This document shows positions 16,615 through 28,600 of a DNA stretch of 64,000 bases, in pieces. Source of the stretch: Erythrobacteraceae bacterium (GTDB lineage Bacteria; Pseudomonadota; Alphaproteobacteria; Sphingomonadales; Sphingomonadaceae); assembly GCA_027486035.1 (NCBI GenBank), contig JAIXPX010000012.1:27730-91729 (forward strand). The letters are read 5' to 3'. The notes below the pieces were generated by a model. It had not been told where the DNA came from. It was given only the letters and a program-made list of their open reading frames with translations, and searched no databases. The translations under genes were made by a program, and so were the position numbers. How positions within the stretch are numbered: position 1 is the first letter of the stretch; each line of letters starts with the position of its first letter.

Positions 16615-18974
16615 CGGCGCTCAATCTCAAGCTGATGCGCGACCTGTGGCATATGCGCGGACAGGCACTTGCCATCGCGGTCGTGCTGGCTGCGGCCACT
16701 GCAACCTTCGTGTTATCGCTCGGGGTCCACCAATCGCTGATCGCAACGCGCGATGCGTATTACGCGCAAAACCATTTTGGCGACATATTCGCCGACATGA
16801 CCCGCGCACCGCGGAGCATCATTGCGCGCGTGTCGCAATTACCCGGCGTTCAGCGCGCGCAAGGATCGATCCGGCAATATGCAACGATTGAATTTCCCGG
16901 GCGGGTTGTGCCGGTTCGCGCGCTGATCAATTCGGTCGACGAACAGGGCCGCGACAGGCTTGATCTCGTCACCTTGCGCAAAGGGCATATGCCGCAGCCG
17001 GGCAAGCCCGATCAGGCGGTCGTCGACGAAGTTTTCGCCACGGCGAATAATCTCGATATCAACGGCGAGGTGGATGCGATCATCTATGGCAGCAAGCAGA
17101 GGCTGCGCATCGTCGGGATCGGGCTCGCGCCCAATTACATCTGGGCCATCCCTCCGGGCGACCTGACCGCCGATGAAAGCCGGTTCGGCATTTTCTGGAT
17201 GGGCACAAAGGCTCTCGAAGGCATGACCGATCGCACATCAGCGATCAATGCACTGTCGCTGACCCTCGAACGCGGCACATCCGAGGCCAACGTCATCCGC
17301 GCGGTCGACCGGCTGCTCGAACCCTATGGCGGAGCCGGAGCCTATGGCCGAAAGGATCATGTCTCGCATGCCTTCCTGCAAAACGAGCTCAACCAGCTGA
17401 AGGCGTTGACCGGCGTGATCCCGCCGGTGTTCCTGCTGGTTTCGGCCTTTCTGGTCTATGTCGTGCTGACGCGCATGATCGGCACCGAACGGACCCAGAT
17501 CGGGCTGATCAAGGCGTTCGGCTATTCCGATTGGGCGATCGGGTGGCACTATCTTGGCTTCGCGCTGGCGATTGCGTGCGTGGCATCGGTGCTGGGCTCT
17601 GTCGCAGGCATCTGGCTCGGGCGCGGGATCACGGCGATCTATGCCGAAAGCTTCCGTTTCCCCTTCCTCTCGTTCCGCATCGCGCTGCCGGTGTTTCTGG
17701 CGGCAGCCGGATTGTCGTTTGCCGCGGCGGGGCTTGGCGCGTTGGGCGGTGTCTTGAATGCGGTCCGGCTGACCCCGGCGGTCGCGATGTCTCCGCCTCC
17801 CCCACCGGTGTACCGTGCCGGCTGGACCGAGCGGCTCGGCACGGTCGGCGGCTTCAGCCCGATCGGTCACATGATCGTCCGGCATATCGCGCGCTGGCCG
17901 GCGCGTTCGGCGGTCACAGTCATGGGAATTGCGCTTTCGACCGGGCTGCTGTTCTCGATGATGCAGTTCCTCGATGCCAGCACGTCGATGCTCGACACCT
18001 TCTTCTTTCGCGCACAGCGCCAGGACCTCTCAGTCAGCTTCACCGATCCGCGCAATGCTGACGTCCTTGACGAGCTGGCCCGCATACCCGGGGTTGTGCT
18101 GGTTGAACCGGCACGCGGCATTCCGGTCGAGATCATCCACGGCAATCAGCGGACACGTACCGCAATCGAAAGCGGACCGGAGGATGCGCAGCTGACAGCG
18201 CGGATCGACGCCGATGGCAGCCTGGTGAGCCAACCCGCCGCCGGGCTGCTGTTGAGCCGCCACCTCGCAGACAAGCTGCGCGCTCGGGCGGGTGACAGAG
18301 TTCAGGTCGATCTGCTCGGCGGTCGGCGCACCAGCGGGCTTTATCCGGTGGCCAGCATTGTGGAGGAATATGTCGGCGAACGGGCCTATGCTTCCGAGGC
18401 GACGCTGCTGCGGATTGCGGGCGATGCGGCGCCAGTCGGCGTGGCCCAGCTGCGGATCGATCCGGCGATGCGTGACCCGATCATTCGCGAGCTCGGCGCG
18501 ATGCCGCTGGTTCTGGGCGTGAGCGAACGCGCGGCAGCGATGCTGAAATTCCAGGACATCATCGACCGGAACATATCGACCATGCTGTTCTATTACATCG
18601 CCTTTGCCTCTGCGATCGCCATCGGGGTCGTCTACAACAGCGCGCGGATCCTCTTTTCAGAGCGAGCCCATGAGCTCGCGACGCTGCGGGTGCTCGGCTA
18701 TCAGAGCAGCGAGGTGGGGCTGGTGCTGCTCGGAGAGATCGCCCTGCTGACCATCGCATCGGTGCCGCTGGGATGCCTTGTCGGCTATGGCTTGGCGCAG
18801 TTGATGACCGCCATGTTCAGCTCCGATCTGTTCCGGCTGCCCTTCGCGCCGCAGCGATCGACCTATGGCTGGGCAATCGTGGTCGTGCTGCTGGCCGCAA
18901 TCGGCACCGCCGCCGTCGTGTCGCGCCGGGTGTTTCGGTTGGACATGGTTCGTGTGCTGAAGGCGCGGGACTGA
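16611..18974 (+). CDS. ABC transporter permease with two FtsX domains
   Basis: The 787-residue protein has an N-terminal membrane anchor (residues about 15-40), a periplasmic MacB-type core, a block of helices (about 265-395) and a second anchor-periplasm-helix unit (about 430-787). This is the duplicated layout of type VII ABC permeases such as DevC/LolC-like proteins. Start GTG 16611 overlaps the ATPase stop, and the stop overlaps the ATG of the membrane-fusion protein gene. With that partner it should move substrate across or out of the inner membrane and hand it to an outer-membrane channel not encoded here. The substrate is unknown. Confidence 0.88.
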   Translation: MTALNLKLMRDLWHMRGQALAIAVVLAAATATFVLSLGVHQSLIATRDAYYAQNHFGDIFADMTRAPRSIIARVSQLPGVQRAQGSIRQYATIEFPGRVVPVRALINSVDEQGRDRLDLVTLRKGHMPQPGKPDQAVVDEVFATANNLDINGEVDAIIYGSKQRLRIVGIGLAPNYIWAIPPGDLTADESRFGIFWMGTKALEGMTDRTSAINALSLTLERGTSEANVIRAVDRLLEPYGGAGAYGRKDHVSHAFLQNELNQLKALTGVIPPVFLLVSAFLVYVVLTRMIGTERTQIGLIKAFGYSDWAIGWHYLGFALAIACVASVLGSVAGIWLGRGITAIYAESFRFPFLSFRIALPVFLAAAGLSFAAAGLGALGGVLNAVRLTPAVAMSPPPPPVYRAGWTERLGTVGGFSPIGHMIVRHIARWPARSAVTVMGIALSTGLLFSMMQFLDASTSMLDTFFFRAQRQDLSVSFTDPRNADVLDELARIPGVVLVEPARGIPVEIIHGNQRTRTAIESGPEDAQLTARIDADGSLVSQPAAGLLLSRHLADKLRARAGDRVQVDLLGGRRTSGLYPVASIVEEYVGERAYASEATLLRIAGDAAPVGVAQLRIDPAMRDPIIRELGAMPLVLGVSERAAAMLKFQDIIDRNISTMLFYYIAFASAIAIGVVYNSARILFSERAHELATLRVLGYQSSEVGLVLLGEIALLTIASVPLGCLVGYGLAQLMTAMFSSDLFRLPFAPQRSTYGWAIVVVLLAAIGTAAVVSRRVFRLDMVRVLKARD

Positions 18975-20128
18975 TGATCGCATGGCTCAAACGTTGGCGA
19001 TGGGCCATTCTGATGGGTCTGCTGCTCCTTGCCGGGCTCGCCTATGCCTTCTGGCCCGAAGCTTTGCCGGTCGACACCGGCACAGTCTCACGCGGCCCCA
19101 TGGCGGTGGGCATTACCGATGATGGTGTCACGCGCGCAGAGGACGTCTATGTCATCTCCGCGCCGGTGACCGGCTACCTCTCGCGCATCGAGCTCGAGCC
19201 CGGCGACAGTGTCGCGCGGGGGGCGCTGATCACGCAGATGAGCGCCCGCCCTTCGACACCGCTCGATCGGCGCAGCCAGCAGGAACTGGCTGCCATGCTG
19301 GCGGCGGCACGCGCTGCCCAGGCCGGGGCCGCGGGCACGCTCGCCCAGTCGCGCCGGGATCTCGGGCGGGCAGCGACCCTTGCCGAGCGCGGGTTTTATC
19401 CGCGTTCGCGGCTTGAGAGTGATCGCACCCGGATCGCGACCGAGGAATTGCTGGTGCGCCAGGCCGGTGCCGAAGTCGCCCGCATAGAGGCGCTGCTCGC
19501 TGCGCCAGGCGCAAGCGCCAATGGCCCGCCAGTGCCGGTTCGCGCGCCGCGCAGCGGTTCGGTGCTGTCGGTCATCACCGAAAGCGAAGGCGTGATTGCC
19601 GAAGGCACCGCACTGGTCACGATCGGCGATCCGCGCCGGATCGAAGCGGTGGTCGATCTGCTGTCGCGCGACGCGGTGCAGGTGAAGCCGGGCGACAGGG
19701 TCGAGATTACCCAGTGGGGTGGCCCGAAGCCGCTCATGGCACGCGTCCAGCGGATCGAACCCTTCGGGAAGCTCAAGATCTCGGCCTTGGGGATCGAAGA
19801 GCAGCGGGTGAATGTCATCATCGCGTTTGACGCCGCTTCATTCGCCGATGCGGCGAGGCTGGGTCATGGCTATCAGATCGAGGCGATGATCGTCCTGTGG
19901 AGCAGCCCCGACGCCTTGCGCGTGCCCATCGGCGCGCTGTTCCGCAACGCCGCTGGCAACTGGAGCGTGTTTGCAGCCGACAATGGCCGTGCGCGGCAGC
20001 AGGAGATCCAGATCGACCACATCAACGATGACTATGCAGAGGTACGGACCGGGCTGTCCGAGGGCGATAAGGTGGTGCTTAATCCCGGTACTGCCTTGAC
20101 CGAAGGCGCGCGCATCAAGCCGCGGTGA
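18974..20128 (+). CDS. HlyD/RND-type periplasmic membrane-fusion protein
   Basis: The 384-residue adaptor protein has one N-terminal membrane helix (about residues 9-28), a biotinyl-lipoyl half motif (SAPVTGYLSRIELEPGDSV), a helical hairpin rich in Ala, Gln and Arg (about 90-175), the second lipoyl half (VRAPRSGSVLSVITESEGVI) and a beta-barrel domain. The C-terminal part (GLSEGDKVVLNPGTAL) is typical of MacA/AcrA-like proteins. ATG 18974 overlaps the permease stop. Its 3' end overlaps the convergent flavoprotein gene by 14 bases. It links the ABC permease to an outer-membrane channel. Confidence 0.87.
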   Translation: MIAWLKRWRWAILMGLLLLAGLAYAFWPEALPVDTGTVSRGPMAVGITDDGVTRAEDVYVISAPVTGYLSRIELEPGDSVARGALITQMSARPSTPLDRRSQQELAAMLAAARAAQAGAAGTLAQSRRDLGRAATLAERGFYPRSRLESDRTRIATEELLVRQAGAEVARIEALLAAPGASANGPPVPVRAPRSGSVLSVITESEGVIAEGTALVTIGDPRRIEAVVDLLSRDAVQVKPGDRVEITQWGGPKPLMARVQRIEPFGKLKISALGIEEQRVNVIIAFDAASFADAARLGHGYQIEAMIVLWSSPDALRVPIGALFRNAAGNWSVFAADNGRARQQEIQIDHINDDYAEVRTGLSEGDKVVLNPGTALTEGARIKPR

Positions 20129-21428
20129 TGGTATCGCGCGGATCTTCGGGCAGCAGCTTGTTGATCCCCATCGCCTGCAGGACGAGCCGTTCATAGGCCG
20201 GTTCGGCCTGACCGTGCCGGATCTTGCGCATGAAATATTTCTCAAAGCCGATCTTCGCATAGTGAACCCAGCGGCCCTCGGCCGACCAGTTCACATCACG
20301 CGGCGGTATCTGCGGCTGCGCCACGAAGGCAACACCCCCGTCGCCGAAATCGGCCAGACAGATCGCGTTCCATGTGGCACGGTGCGACGGCTCGCGCGCA
20401 TTGATGATGTCGCGCAGGTTCTGGGTGATCGCGGTCGACATGCTTTCGATCATGAACCCCGTTTTCGGAACGCCGACCGGGACCGCGGTCTTCCCGACCG
20501 GCGGGATCGCAACGCACACGCCAAGCCCGAAGATGTTGGGGTAGGCCGGATTGCGCTGGTATTCGTCGATCAGCACAAACCCGCGCGGGTTGACCAATCC
20601 TTCAAGGCCCATGAGCGCAGGGATCCCGCGAAACGCCGGCAAGAGCATCGCATAACCGAACGGCAAATCGTGCAGCGAAGTGTATCCTTGCGGGTGCACC
20701 TCTTCGACCGCCATCGATCCTTGCGCGACGTGCTTGATGCGGGCGTTGGTGACCCACTTGATTTGCCGCTCGCGCAATTCGCTCTCCAGCATGGACTTGG
20801 TATCGCCGATCCCGTCCAGCCCGAGATGGCCGACATAGGGCTCCGGGGTCACCAGAGTCATCGGGACCTTGTCGCGCAGCTTGCGCCGCCGCAGCTCGGT
20901 ATCGACGATCATCAGGAATTCGTAGACCGGGCCAAAGCAGGATGCGCCCTGCACGGCACCGATCACAACCGGTCCGGGATCGGTGCAGAACCGTTCGAAC
21001 GCGTCTGCCGCAGCGCGCGCATGATCGGTCTGGCAAATCGAAACCGTATAGCCTTCGGGGCCGAGACCGGGAATTTCATCGAAGGCAAGTTCGGGCCCGG
21101 TGGCGATGACGAGAAAGTCGTAATCGAGATGGTCACCACCCTTCAGCCGCATCCGGTTGAGCATCGGCTCGACCCGCTCGGCACCGTGCGCAATGAAAGT
21201 GATGTGCTTGTGCGCCAGAATGGGCGCCAGTTCGATCTGGACTTCATCGGCTTTCCGCCAACCGACCGCGACCCAGGGATTGGACGGCAGAAACGAAAAG
21301 CGCGGACGATCGGATACCAGCGTAAGCTCGGCACTGTCCCCCAGCGCATGGCGCAATTCGAACGCACAGGTCGTGCCGCCCAATCCGCCGCCAAGGATAA
21401 CGATTTTCGGCCTGTGATGGTCTGACAT
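20115..21428 (-). CDS. sqr: Sulfide:quinone oxidoreductase-like flavoprotein
   Basis: The 437-residue FAD protein of the SQR/type II NADH dehydrogenase superfamily has an N-terminal dinucleotide motif (VILGGGLGGTTCAFEL) and the second FAD site NIFGLGVCVAIPPVGKT. Cys residues lie in VQGASCFGPVYEF and in GVCVAIPP, matching the redox Cys positions of several SQR types. A VPKTGFMIESMS segment and a C-terminal amphipathic part for membrane association are also typical. It would oxidise sulfide to polysulfide or sulfur and reduce quinone. The gene converges on the membrane-fusion protein gene and is divergent from the universal stress protein operon. SQR subtype and true substrate cannot be fixed by eye. 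Confidence 0.8.
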   Translation of the reverse strand: MSDHHRPKIVILGGGLGGTTCAFELRHALGDSAELTLVSDRPRFSFLPSNPWVAVGWRKADEVQIELAPILAHKHITFIAHGAERVEPMLNRMRLKGGDHLDYDFLVIATGPELAFDEIPGLGPEGYTVSICQTDHARAAADAFERFCTDPGPVVIGAVQGASCFGPVYEFLMIVDTELRRRKLRDKVPMTLVTPEPYVGHLGLDGIGDTKSMLESELRERQIKWVTNARIKHVAQGSMAVEEVHPQGYTSLHDLPFGYAMLLPAFRGIPALMGLEGLVNPRGFVLIDEYQRNPAYPNIFGLGVCVAIPPVGKTAVPVGVPKTGFMIESMSTAITQNLRDIINAREPSHRATWNAICLADFGDGGVAFVAQPQIPPRDVNWSAEGRWVHYAKIGFEKYFMRKIRHGQAEPAYERLVLQAMGINKLLPEDPRDTITAA

Positions 21429-21623
21429 GGGTCATCCTTCCGCGCGTGCTGCGCAAGACAGGCTGGACCGCATCCATGACCATCACCATCCGGATATGCC
21501 CTGATGCAGCGATCGCACGGCGGCGCCGCCGAACTCCGGATACTCACTGATATGAGCCGGCTGCTCCGGGTTACATAGTGACTGTGCGGCGATATTTTTG
21601 CCGTTTTTTATCAGGAGGTTGCT

Positions 21624-22679
21624 GTGGTTTCCGTACCAGGTTCGATCCATCGCATGGAAGGTCCGGACAGCGTCGGACCGGCACTGCTCATGCCCAGACC
21701 ATCGCAAACGGACGAAAGCCGAAATCTGCGCGGTGCCATTGCCGAACCGAAGTTGCTGGTCTGCGTCGACAATTCACCTCAAGCCCACAGGGTGCTTGCG
21801 TTCGCCATGGCGATTGCGCCGAGCCTGGGCCTGTCGGTTACGCTGGCCGGGGTCGTGCCTGTGGCTCACGAGTTACTCTCGCCAGCCGACCCGGTTGCAT
21901 GGCAATCGCAGCGCCGGATCGAAGCGGAACGTCTCGCCCGGCTCGCCGCCTTCATCGGCAACGGCCGGCAAAGCGACAGCATTGTGCTCGCCGGTGATCC
22001 CGCAATGGAGCTGGCGCGCTGGTCTGACGATCATGGAGTGACCCTGCTTACCCTCGCGCGCAATTGCGGACACGCGCGCCCCGAGCTTGGAACGACGGCG
22101 CGCAGCCTGCGCGACCACGCTGCCCAGTCACTGTTGTTGGTCCCACCCGGGCCAGCCACCGCAGACGTCCGGTTTCGCAAAATTCTCGTCCCGCTTGACG
22201 GATCTCCTCTGGCTGAAAGCGTGTTGCCCGTGGCACTTCGGATCGCACGTGACCACGGCGCCCAATTGCTGCTCGCCCACGTGGTCCAGCGGTTCATGCG
22301 CCCCCAACCCATCCAGTCGCAGGATCTGTGCGAGCTCGAATTCGAGATCGACCGGCATAGCGCCCGCCGCGCCCGCTCCTACCTGGCTCAGATGCGCTCC
22401 AGGGTCGGCGACAAGGCCATCGAGGTTCGAACGGCTGTCCTTGGCCCGGGCGACCCCCGAACAGCGCTGGCCGAGCTTGCACTCAAGGAACGGGCCGACC
22501 TGATCGTCATGTCGGCGCAAGGCGTCACCAACATGAACGACGTCAGGTGCGGAAGCGTGGCTGAGTACCTCATTGACCAGACGAACACCGCCCTGCTGGT
22601 CATCCGTCCCAACCTGACTTGCAGTTTCAGCCTCGAGGCATCCTCGGATGCCAAGGTGCCCGCCCACTTGATCGCTTGA
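21624..22679 (+). CDS. Tandem-domain universal stress protein
   Basis: The 351-residue protein has two Usp domains: a diverged first one (about residues 42-175, KLLVCVDNSPQAHR) and a canonical second one (about 188-335, RKILVPLDGSPLAESVLPVA). The second ends with a G-x-x-x-E-Y-L-I-type region and LLVIRPN. GTG 21624 is supported by a perfect AGGAGG at spacing 5. It is the first gene of an operon in which each stop overlaps the next start, followed by the glucan synthase. Tandem Usps commonly appear in low-oxygen or dormancy regulons beside PEP synthase and PfkB. It might sense ATP or adenylate state, which is inference. Confidence 0.88.
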   Translation: MVSVPGSIHRMEGPDSVGPALLMPRPSQTDESRNLRGAIAEPKLLVCVDNSPQAHRVLAFAMAIAPSLGLSVTLAGVVPVAHELLSPADPVAWQSQRRIEAERLARLAAFIGNGRQSDSIVLAGDPAMELARWSDDHGVTLLTLARNCGHARPELGTTARSLRDHAAQSLLLVPPGPATADVRFRKILVPLDGSPLAESVLPVALRIARDHGAQLLLAHVVQRFMRPQPIQSQDLCELEFEIDRHSARRARSYLAQMRSRVGDKAIEVRTAVLGPGDPRTALAELALKERADLIVMSAQGVTNMNDVRCGSVAEYLIDQTNTALLVIRPNLTCSFSLEASSDAKVPAHLIA

Positions 22680-25600
22680 TGACCGATCTCGAACCAGATG
22701 CTTCGGTCCTGGCTCTGGATGGCGAAACGCTCGGCGGACGGCTTTCCATCAGGGCACAGCCCAGCGCCCCGCTGCTGTTCATGGAGCGCATCGATGCTGT
22801 CGCCGACTGGCTGCGCCATGCGCGGCTGGCCTGTGTCGATCCGCCCCCCGAAGCGGGCAAGGCTGCGGAGTGGCTGCTCGACAACGACTATTTCGTCGAT
22901 CGCGCCCTCAAGCAGATCGGCAAGGACATGCCCGCAAGATTCTTCCAGCGCCTGCCTTCGTTAAGCGGCGTAGATGGCAATCCGCCGCGGGTGCTGGTTG
23001 TGGCGCAGGAATTGCTGCACGCGAGCCGACTGCAGGTATCCCTGACGAACGCAGTGACCTTTGTGCGCGCTTTCCAGCACCACGCTCCGCTTTCAATTGC
23101 GGAACTTTGGGCTCTGCCCACGATGCTGCGGATCGCCTGCATCGAATTGCTCATTTCCGCTCTGACGCCGATGCTCGAAGGGCGTGTCGCATACCCCTTC
23201 CCGGTCGAGGAACCTGCCGACGCCTTCCATTCGCTCGAAGCGACGGAACGCGTATCGCGAGCGCTCGGCAATCTGGCCGTCATCGCCGCCATACCATGGG
23301 CCGATTTCTTCGACCGGGTCAGCCTGGTCGAAGCAGCTCTCGCGAAAGACCCGGCCGGTTGGTACCCGCACATGGACTTCGCAACGCGCAACACCTATCG
23401 GCGCGCGGTCGAGGACATCGCCCAGCTGGCAGGGCATGACGAAGGGACCGTAGCCCATGCTGCCATACGGCATGCGTGCCTGTGCGCATCGGAAGATGTC
23501 GCGCACCATGTCGGTTACTGGTTGATCGACGAGGGGCGCCCCCAGCTGGAAGCGGACATGGGGGCCAGACTGCCACTGGGCAGGCGGATCATCCGGGCAA
23601 TCGATGCTCATCCCGGCCGGTTCTATACTGCGATGCTGGTTCTTGCCGCACTTGGCGCGACGGTTCTCCCGGCGGTCTATCTGTACCGCGTCGGAGCCAA
23701 CATGTGGGGTTGGATCGCGGGGCTGTTGTTGAGCCAACTGCCGGCATCGGTGCTGGCGCTGAGCCTTGTCCATTGGTTCCTAACGAAGGTCAGGCACCCG
23801 AACATTCTGCCCAAGCTGGATTGCGGCGCGGGGCTGCCAGCCGATGCTTCGACGATCATTGCCGTACCGGTGATCCTGGGCAGCACGGGCGAGATCGCCG
23901 CCTTGGCCGAACGTCTCGAAGCGCACTGGTTGGCCAATGCCGATCCGCTGCTAGAGGTCGCTCTGCTGGCCGATCTTGCGGATGCAGCGAGCGAAGTGAC
24001 GGCTGGCGATGCGCTGATTGCAGAGGCGCTCAAGGACGCGATTAACCAGCTCAACCGGCGCTACCAGTCCGATCAGCATCAACCGTTTCACCTGCTGTTG
24101 CGCCCGCGGCTCTACAATCCGGCTGAAGGTTGCTGGATGGCGTGGGAACGAAAGCGCGGCAAGCTGGAGCAGTTCAATGGCCTGCTCGTCAATGGCGACT
24201 GGTCAGGCTTCAGCGATCATCTCGGGAACCGCAAGGGGCTCGAACATGTGCGCTTCGTGGTGACTGTGGATGGCGACACGATGCTCCCGCCAGGCTCCGT
24301 CGGCCGTCTGGTCGGCACGCTGGCGCATCCGCTCAATCGTCCACGTGTCGATCCGGCGAGCGGCAGAATCCAGCGCGGCTACACCATCATCCAGCCGCGC
24401 GTGGAAATTTCCCCCAGCAGCGGCGAGCGCACCTTGTTCGCCCGGCTCTATACCGGAGAAACCGCGATCGACATCTACAGCCGTGCGGTGTCTGATGTGT
24501 ATCAGGATCTGTTCGGCGCTGGCATCTTCGTTGGCAAAGGCATTTACGACGTCCGCGCGTTCCATGCCGGCATTGACGGGCGAACACCCGAAAACCGCAT
24601 CCTCAGCCACGATCTGTTCGAAGGCGCACACGGGCGCGCGGGTCTGGCAACCGACATTGTCCTCTATGAAGGTTTTCCGTCCGATTACCTCGAATATGAC
24701 CGCCGACTGCATCGCTGGATCAGGGGTGACTGGCAGTTGCTGGCCTGGCTGTGGCCGCGTGTTCCGGGGCCGCAAGGCACGCATCTGCAAAGCCCGATTG
24801 CCGGGATCGATCGCTGGAAGATGATCGATAATCTGCGGCGCAGCCTGATCTCGCCAAGTCTGGTGGTGCTTCTGTTGGCCGGTTGGTTGGTGTTGCCCGG
24901 TCACCCCCTGTTCTGGACTGCACTGGTGATCATCGCCCCGGCAGGGCAATTGTTCACCGACCTTGTCAGCGGCCTGGCGCGGGGCCGCCGGGCGGGGGCT
25001 AGCGTTGGATTGTGGGGCCGGATTTCGGATCAGGTCGGGCGCTGGTTGCTGGCGTTGATCTTCATGTTTCACGAGGCCTTGCTCTCGCTCCATGCGATCA
25101 CCATCGCCCTTTGGCGAAGCGTCGTAAGCCATCGCAAACTGCTCGAATGGACCAGCGCCGCACACGTCGCAGGGAGATTGCAGACGGCGGCTCCGCGGGC
25201 GGCGATGTGGCGCGCAATGTGGCCCGCATCGGCAATCGCGCTAGCTCTGCTGGTACTGCTCCTGACGGTTCGACCACTGGCCTTCATCGGTGCCCTGCCC
25301 TTGCTGTTGGCGTGGATTTTGGCTCCCGAAATCGCCCTTTGGATCGGCCGCCCGCGTGCACGAAAAACGGCACCACTAAGCCAGGATGATGCGCAATTCC
25401 TGCGCCTGCTGGCGCGCAAAACGTGGTTCTATTTCGAAAGCCTTGCCGGGCCAGCCGACAACTGGCTGCCGCCCGACAACTACCAGGGCGCGCCGCACGA
25501 AGAGATCGCGCATCGAACATCGCCGACCAATGTGGGCATGCTGCTGCTGTCGATCGCCACGGCGTGGGACCTGGGTTTTCTCGGCCGTGCCGAGCTGGCG

Positions 25601-28600
25601 GCGCGGACCCGCAATCTGTTCGACAGCCTGGAACGGCTGGGGCGTTATCGCGGGCACTTCCTCAACTGGTACGAAACGCTCCATCTCGCTCCGCTTGAAC
25701 CGCGCTATGTTTCAACCGTCGATAGCGGCAATCTGGCGCTGGCCTTGCTCGCCCATGCCGAAACCTTGCGGGATGCGGCGGGGAACACGGCGCTGGAGGC
25801 CGAGCGTTGGCGGGGCCTCGATGATCTTCTGTCGCTGATCAGGCAAGCCGCATCCCCCTTGCCGGGGGCAACTGCAATCCTGAGCGAGGTGGTCGCCGTC
25901 CGCCAGGAGCTTGATTCAGCGAGCAAAAGGGACACGGCGGCGCAGCAGAAATCGCTCGACTGGCTGTGCGATACCGCTCTTGCCAGACTCGAGTCCGAGA
26001 GCCTTCGCCTTGCCGATGGCGCCGGGGCGCTGCTTGCAGACCAGGTGATCGACCTTGCTATCTGGCTTGACCGGCTGCGGCACCATGCGACTTCGATGAG
26101 GGCCGACCTGATCGAGCCAGTCAGCCAAGTGGCAGAACTGCAAGCGCTTGCGACCCAGGCGACCGCCTTCGCACAAGCCATGGAATTTGGATGGCTTTAC
26201 GACCAGGAGCGCCGCCTGCTGCATATCGGCCACAACGTCAGCACAGGACGAACCGATACGCACTATTACGATATGCTGGCTTCGGAAGCGCGGCTGGCCA
26301 GCTTTTTCGCGATCGCGAAGGGCGACCTTCCGGTTGAACACTGGTTCCACCTGCAACGCCCGATCACCCGAGCAGAAACAGGGCTGACGCTGGTGTCGTG
26401 GAACGGCTCGATGTTCGAGTACCTCATGGCGCGACTGCTGCTTCCCGGCCATGCGGAATCGCTGCTGGGCGAAAGCGAGCGCGTGGCGAGCGATGTACAG
26501 CATCGCTACGGCAGGAAGCGCGCAGTGCCTTGGGGGATTTCGGAGTCCGCCTATGCTGCGCGTGATCCGGAACACCGCTTCCGGTACCAGGCGTTCGGGG
26601 TTCCAAAGCTCGGAATGCGGCGCGGACTGTCCCGCGATCTGGTCATCGCGCCATATGCGTCCGCCCTCGCCCTTGCGGTAGAACCGGCACACGCAACCGC
26701 CAACCTGAGGCACCTGTGTGCTTTGGGGGCGGCAGGGCGTTACGGGCTGTGGGAAGCGGTCGATTTCACGCCCGAGCGCAGGCCCGAGGGGAGCCCGTTC
26801 GCGCCCGTAAATGCCTTTATGGCGCACCACCAGGGCATGATCCTGCTCGCCATCGGCAATGCCGTGCTGGACAACCGGATGGTCGCGCGGCTGGCGCGTA
26901 ATCCGCAGATCGGCCTTGTCTCGCTGCTGCTGAGCGAGCGCGTTCCGCACGAGCTGCCGAGCGAGATTGAGCGCCTGGATGCGATTGAGGAAGCGGCGGC
27001 CGCGCCCGCTCCGCTTCGGATCGCAGAGCCATGGCACCCGGCCCCGATGCCGTTTCCGCAAGTCCATCTACTCGGCAACGGGCGGATGAACAGCTGGATT
27101 TCCGAAAGCGGCGGCGGTGGCCTTCGCTGGCAGCGTCAGGCGCTGACCCGCTTCGTGCCCGATGCCACCCGCGATGCGGACGGCTGCTGGCTGTACCTGC
27201 ACGATTGCGACGACAACATGACATGGTCTGCCACGCGCCAACCCACCGGCGCGATCGCGGACGAATATCAGGTCTTGTTCCACCCCCATCTTGCCGAGTT
27301 CCACCGCCGCGATCGCGGCATCGAAACGCGGTTGGAAATCGCGGTCAGCGCCGCTGACGACTTCGAGATGCGCCGTGTTTCGATCACGAACGAAAGCGAC
27401 CGCCCGCGCCGCCTGCTGCTGACCAGCTACGCCGAGGTCGTCCTTGCGCCGCCACTGGAGGATGAACGGCACCCGGCCTTCAGCAAGATGTTCGTGGGCG
27501 GGGAATTCCTTTCAGAGCGGGCCGGACTGCTGTTCACGCGAAGGCCGCGCAATCCGGCGGACACGCCGCCCGTTCTGCTTCATGTGCTGGTCGGCCCAGA
27601 CGGTCCGGTCAAGTCCATCGATTGGGAGTGCGACCGCGGGCGCTTCATCGGCCGCAACCGATCTGCGCGCAGCCCGCTGGGGGCTTCGCAGGCGCTCGGC
27701 AAGACTGGCGGCTGGACCCTCGATCCGATCGCTGCGCTCCAGATTGAAATCGCGCTTGCCCCGGGCGAAACCCACGAGCTCTGTTTCCTCATGATTGCGG
27801 CCGCAACGCGGTCGGGCGCCCTCTCGGTTGCCGAACGTCACGCCACGCTGTCGTCAATCGATTGGCTGCTGAGCGATGCCTCCCGTGAGGAAAGCCGGGC
27901 GATCCAGCACGCGCGCATAGAGCCTGCATCGTTGCCCGCGATCCAGACTCTGGGATCGCTGATGGCCTACCCGCACTGTGCCCTTCGCGCGTCCCCCGAA
28001 ACCGTCCGGGCGAACAGCCTTGGTCAGGCGGCACTGTGGGGCCTCGCCCTGTCAGGCGACTTGCCGATTTTGGTCTTGCGCACGGCAGCGACGCAGAATT
28101 CCCTCGTCCCGCTGCTTGTTGGCGTGCATCGATTGTGGCGCAGACACGGCCTGTTTGCCGATATCGTGATCGTGCAGACCGCCGGCTCCGCCTACCTTGA
28201 GCCGCTCCGAGGCGAGCTTACCGAATTGCTGCGCGAAATCGGAGCAAGCGAAATGCTGGGCCGGAATGGGGGGATTCACCTTGTCTTCTCCGACCAGATC
28301 GGCCCGGATCAGATGCGTCTGCTCGAAGCGACGGCATGGGCGGTTCTCGACGAGGCAAGCGGCTCGCTTGAGGAGCAGCTTGGCGCCTTCACCCACCCAG
28401 CCCCGCTGCCCCCGCCGATATTGCCCTCTCGCCTTGCCGAACCCGAACCCGCCGGGCTGGCCTCGCCTGACGGGCGGCCGCGGCCCGACAATGGACTGGG
28501 CGGCCTGAACGCCGATGGCACCGAATACATCATTCATCTCGAACCGGGGCAAAGCACGCCTGCACCCTGGAGCAATGTTCTGGCCAACGACGACTTTGGT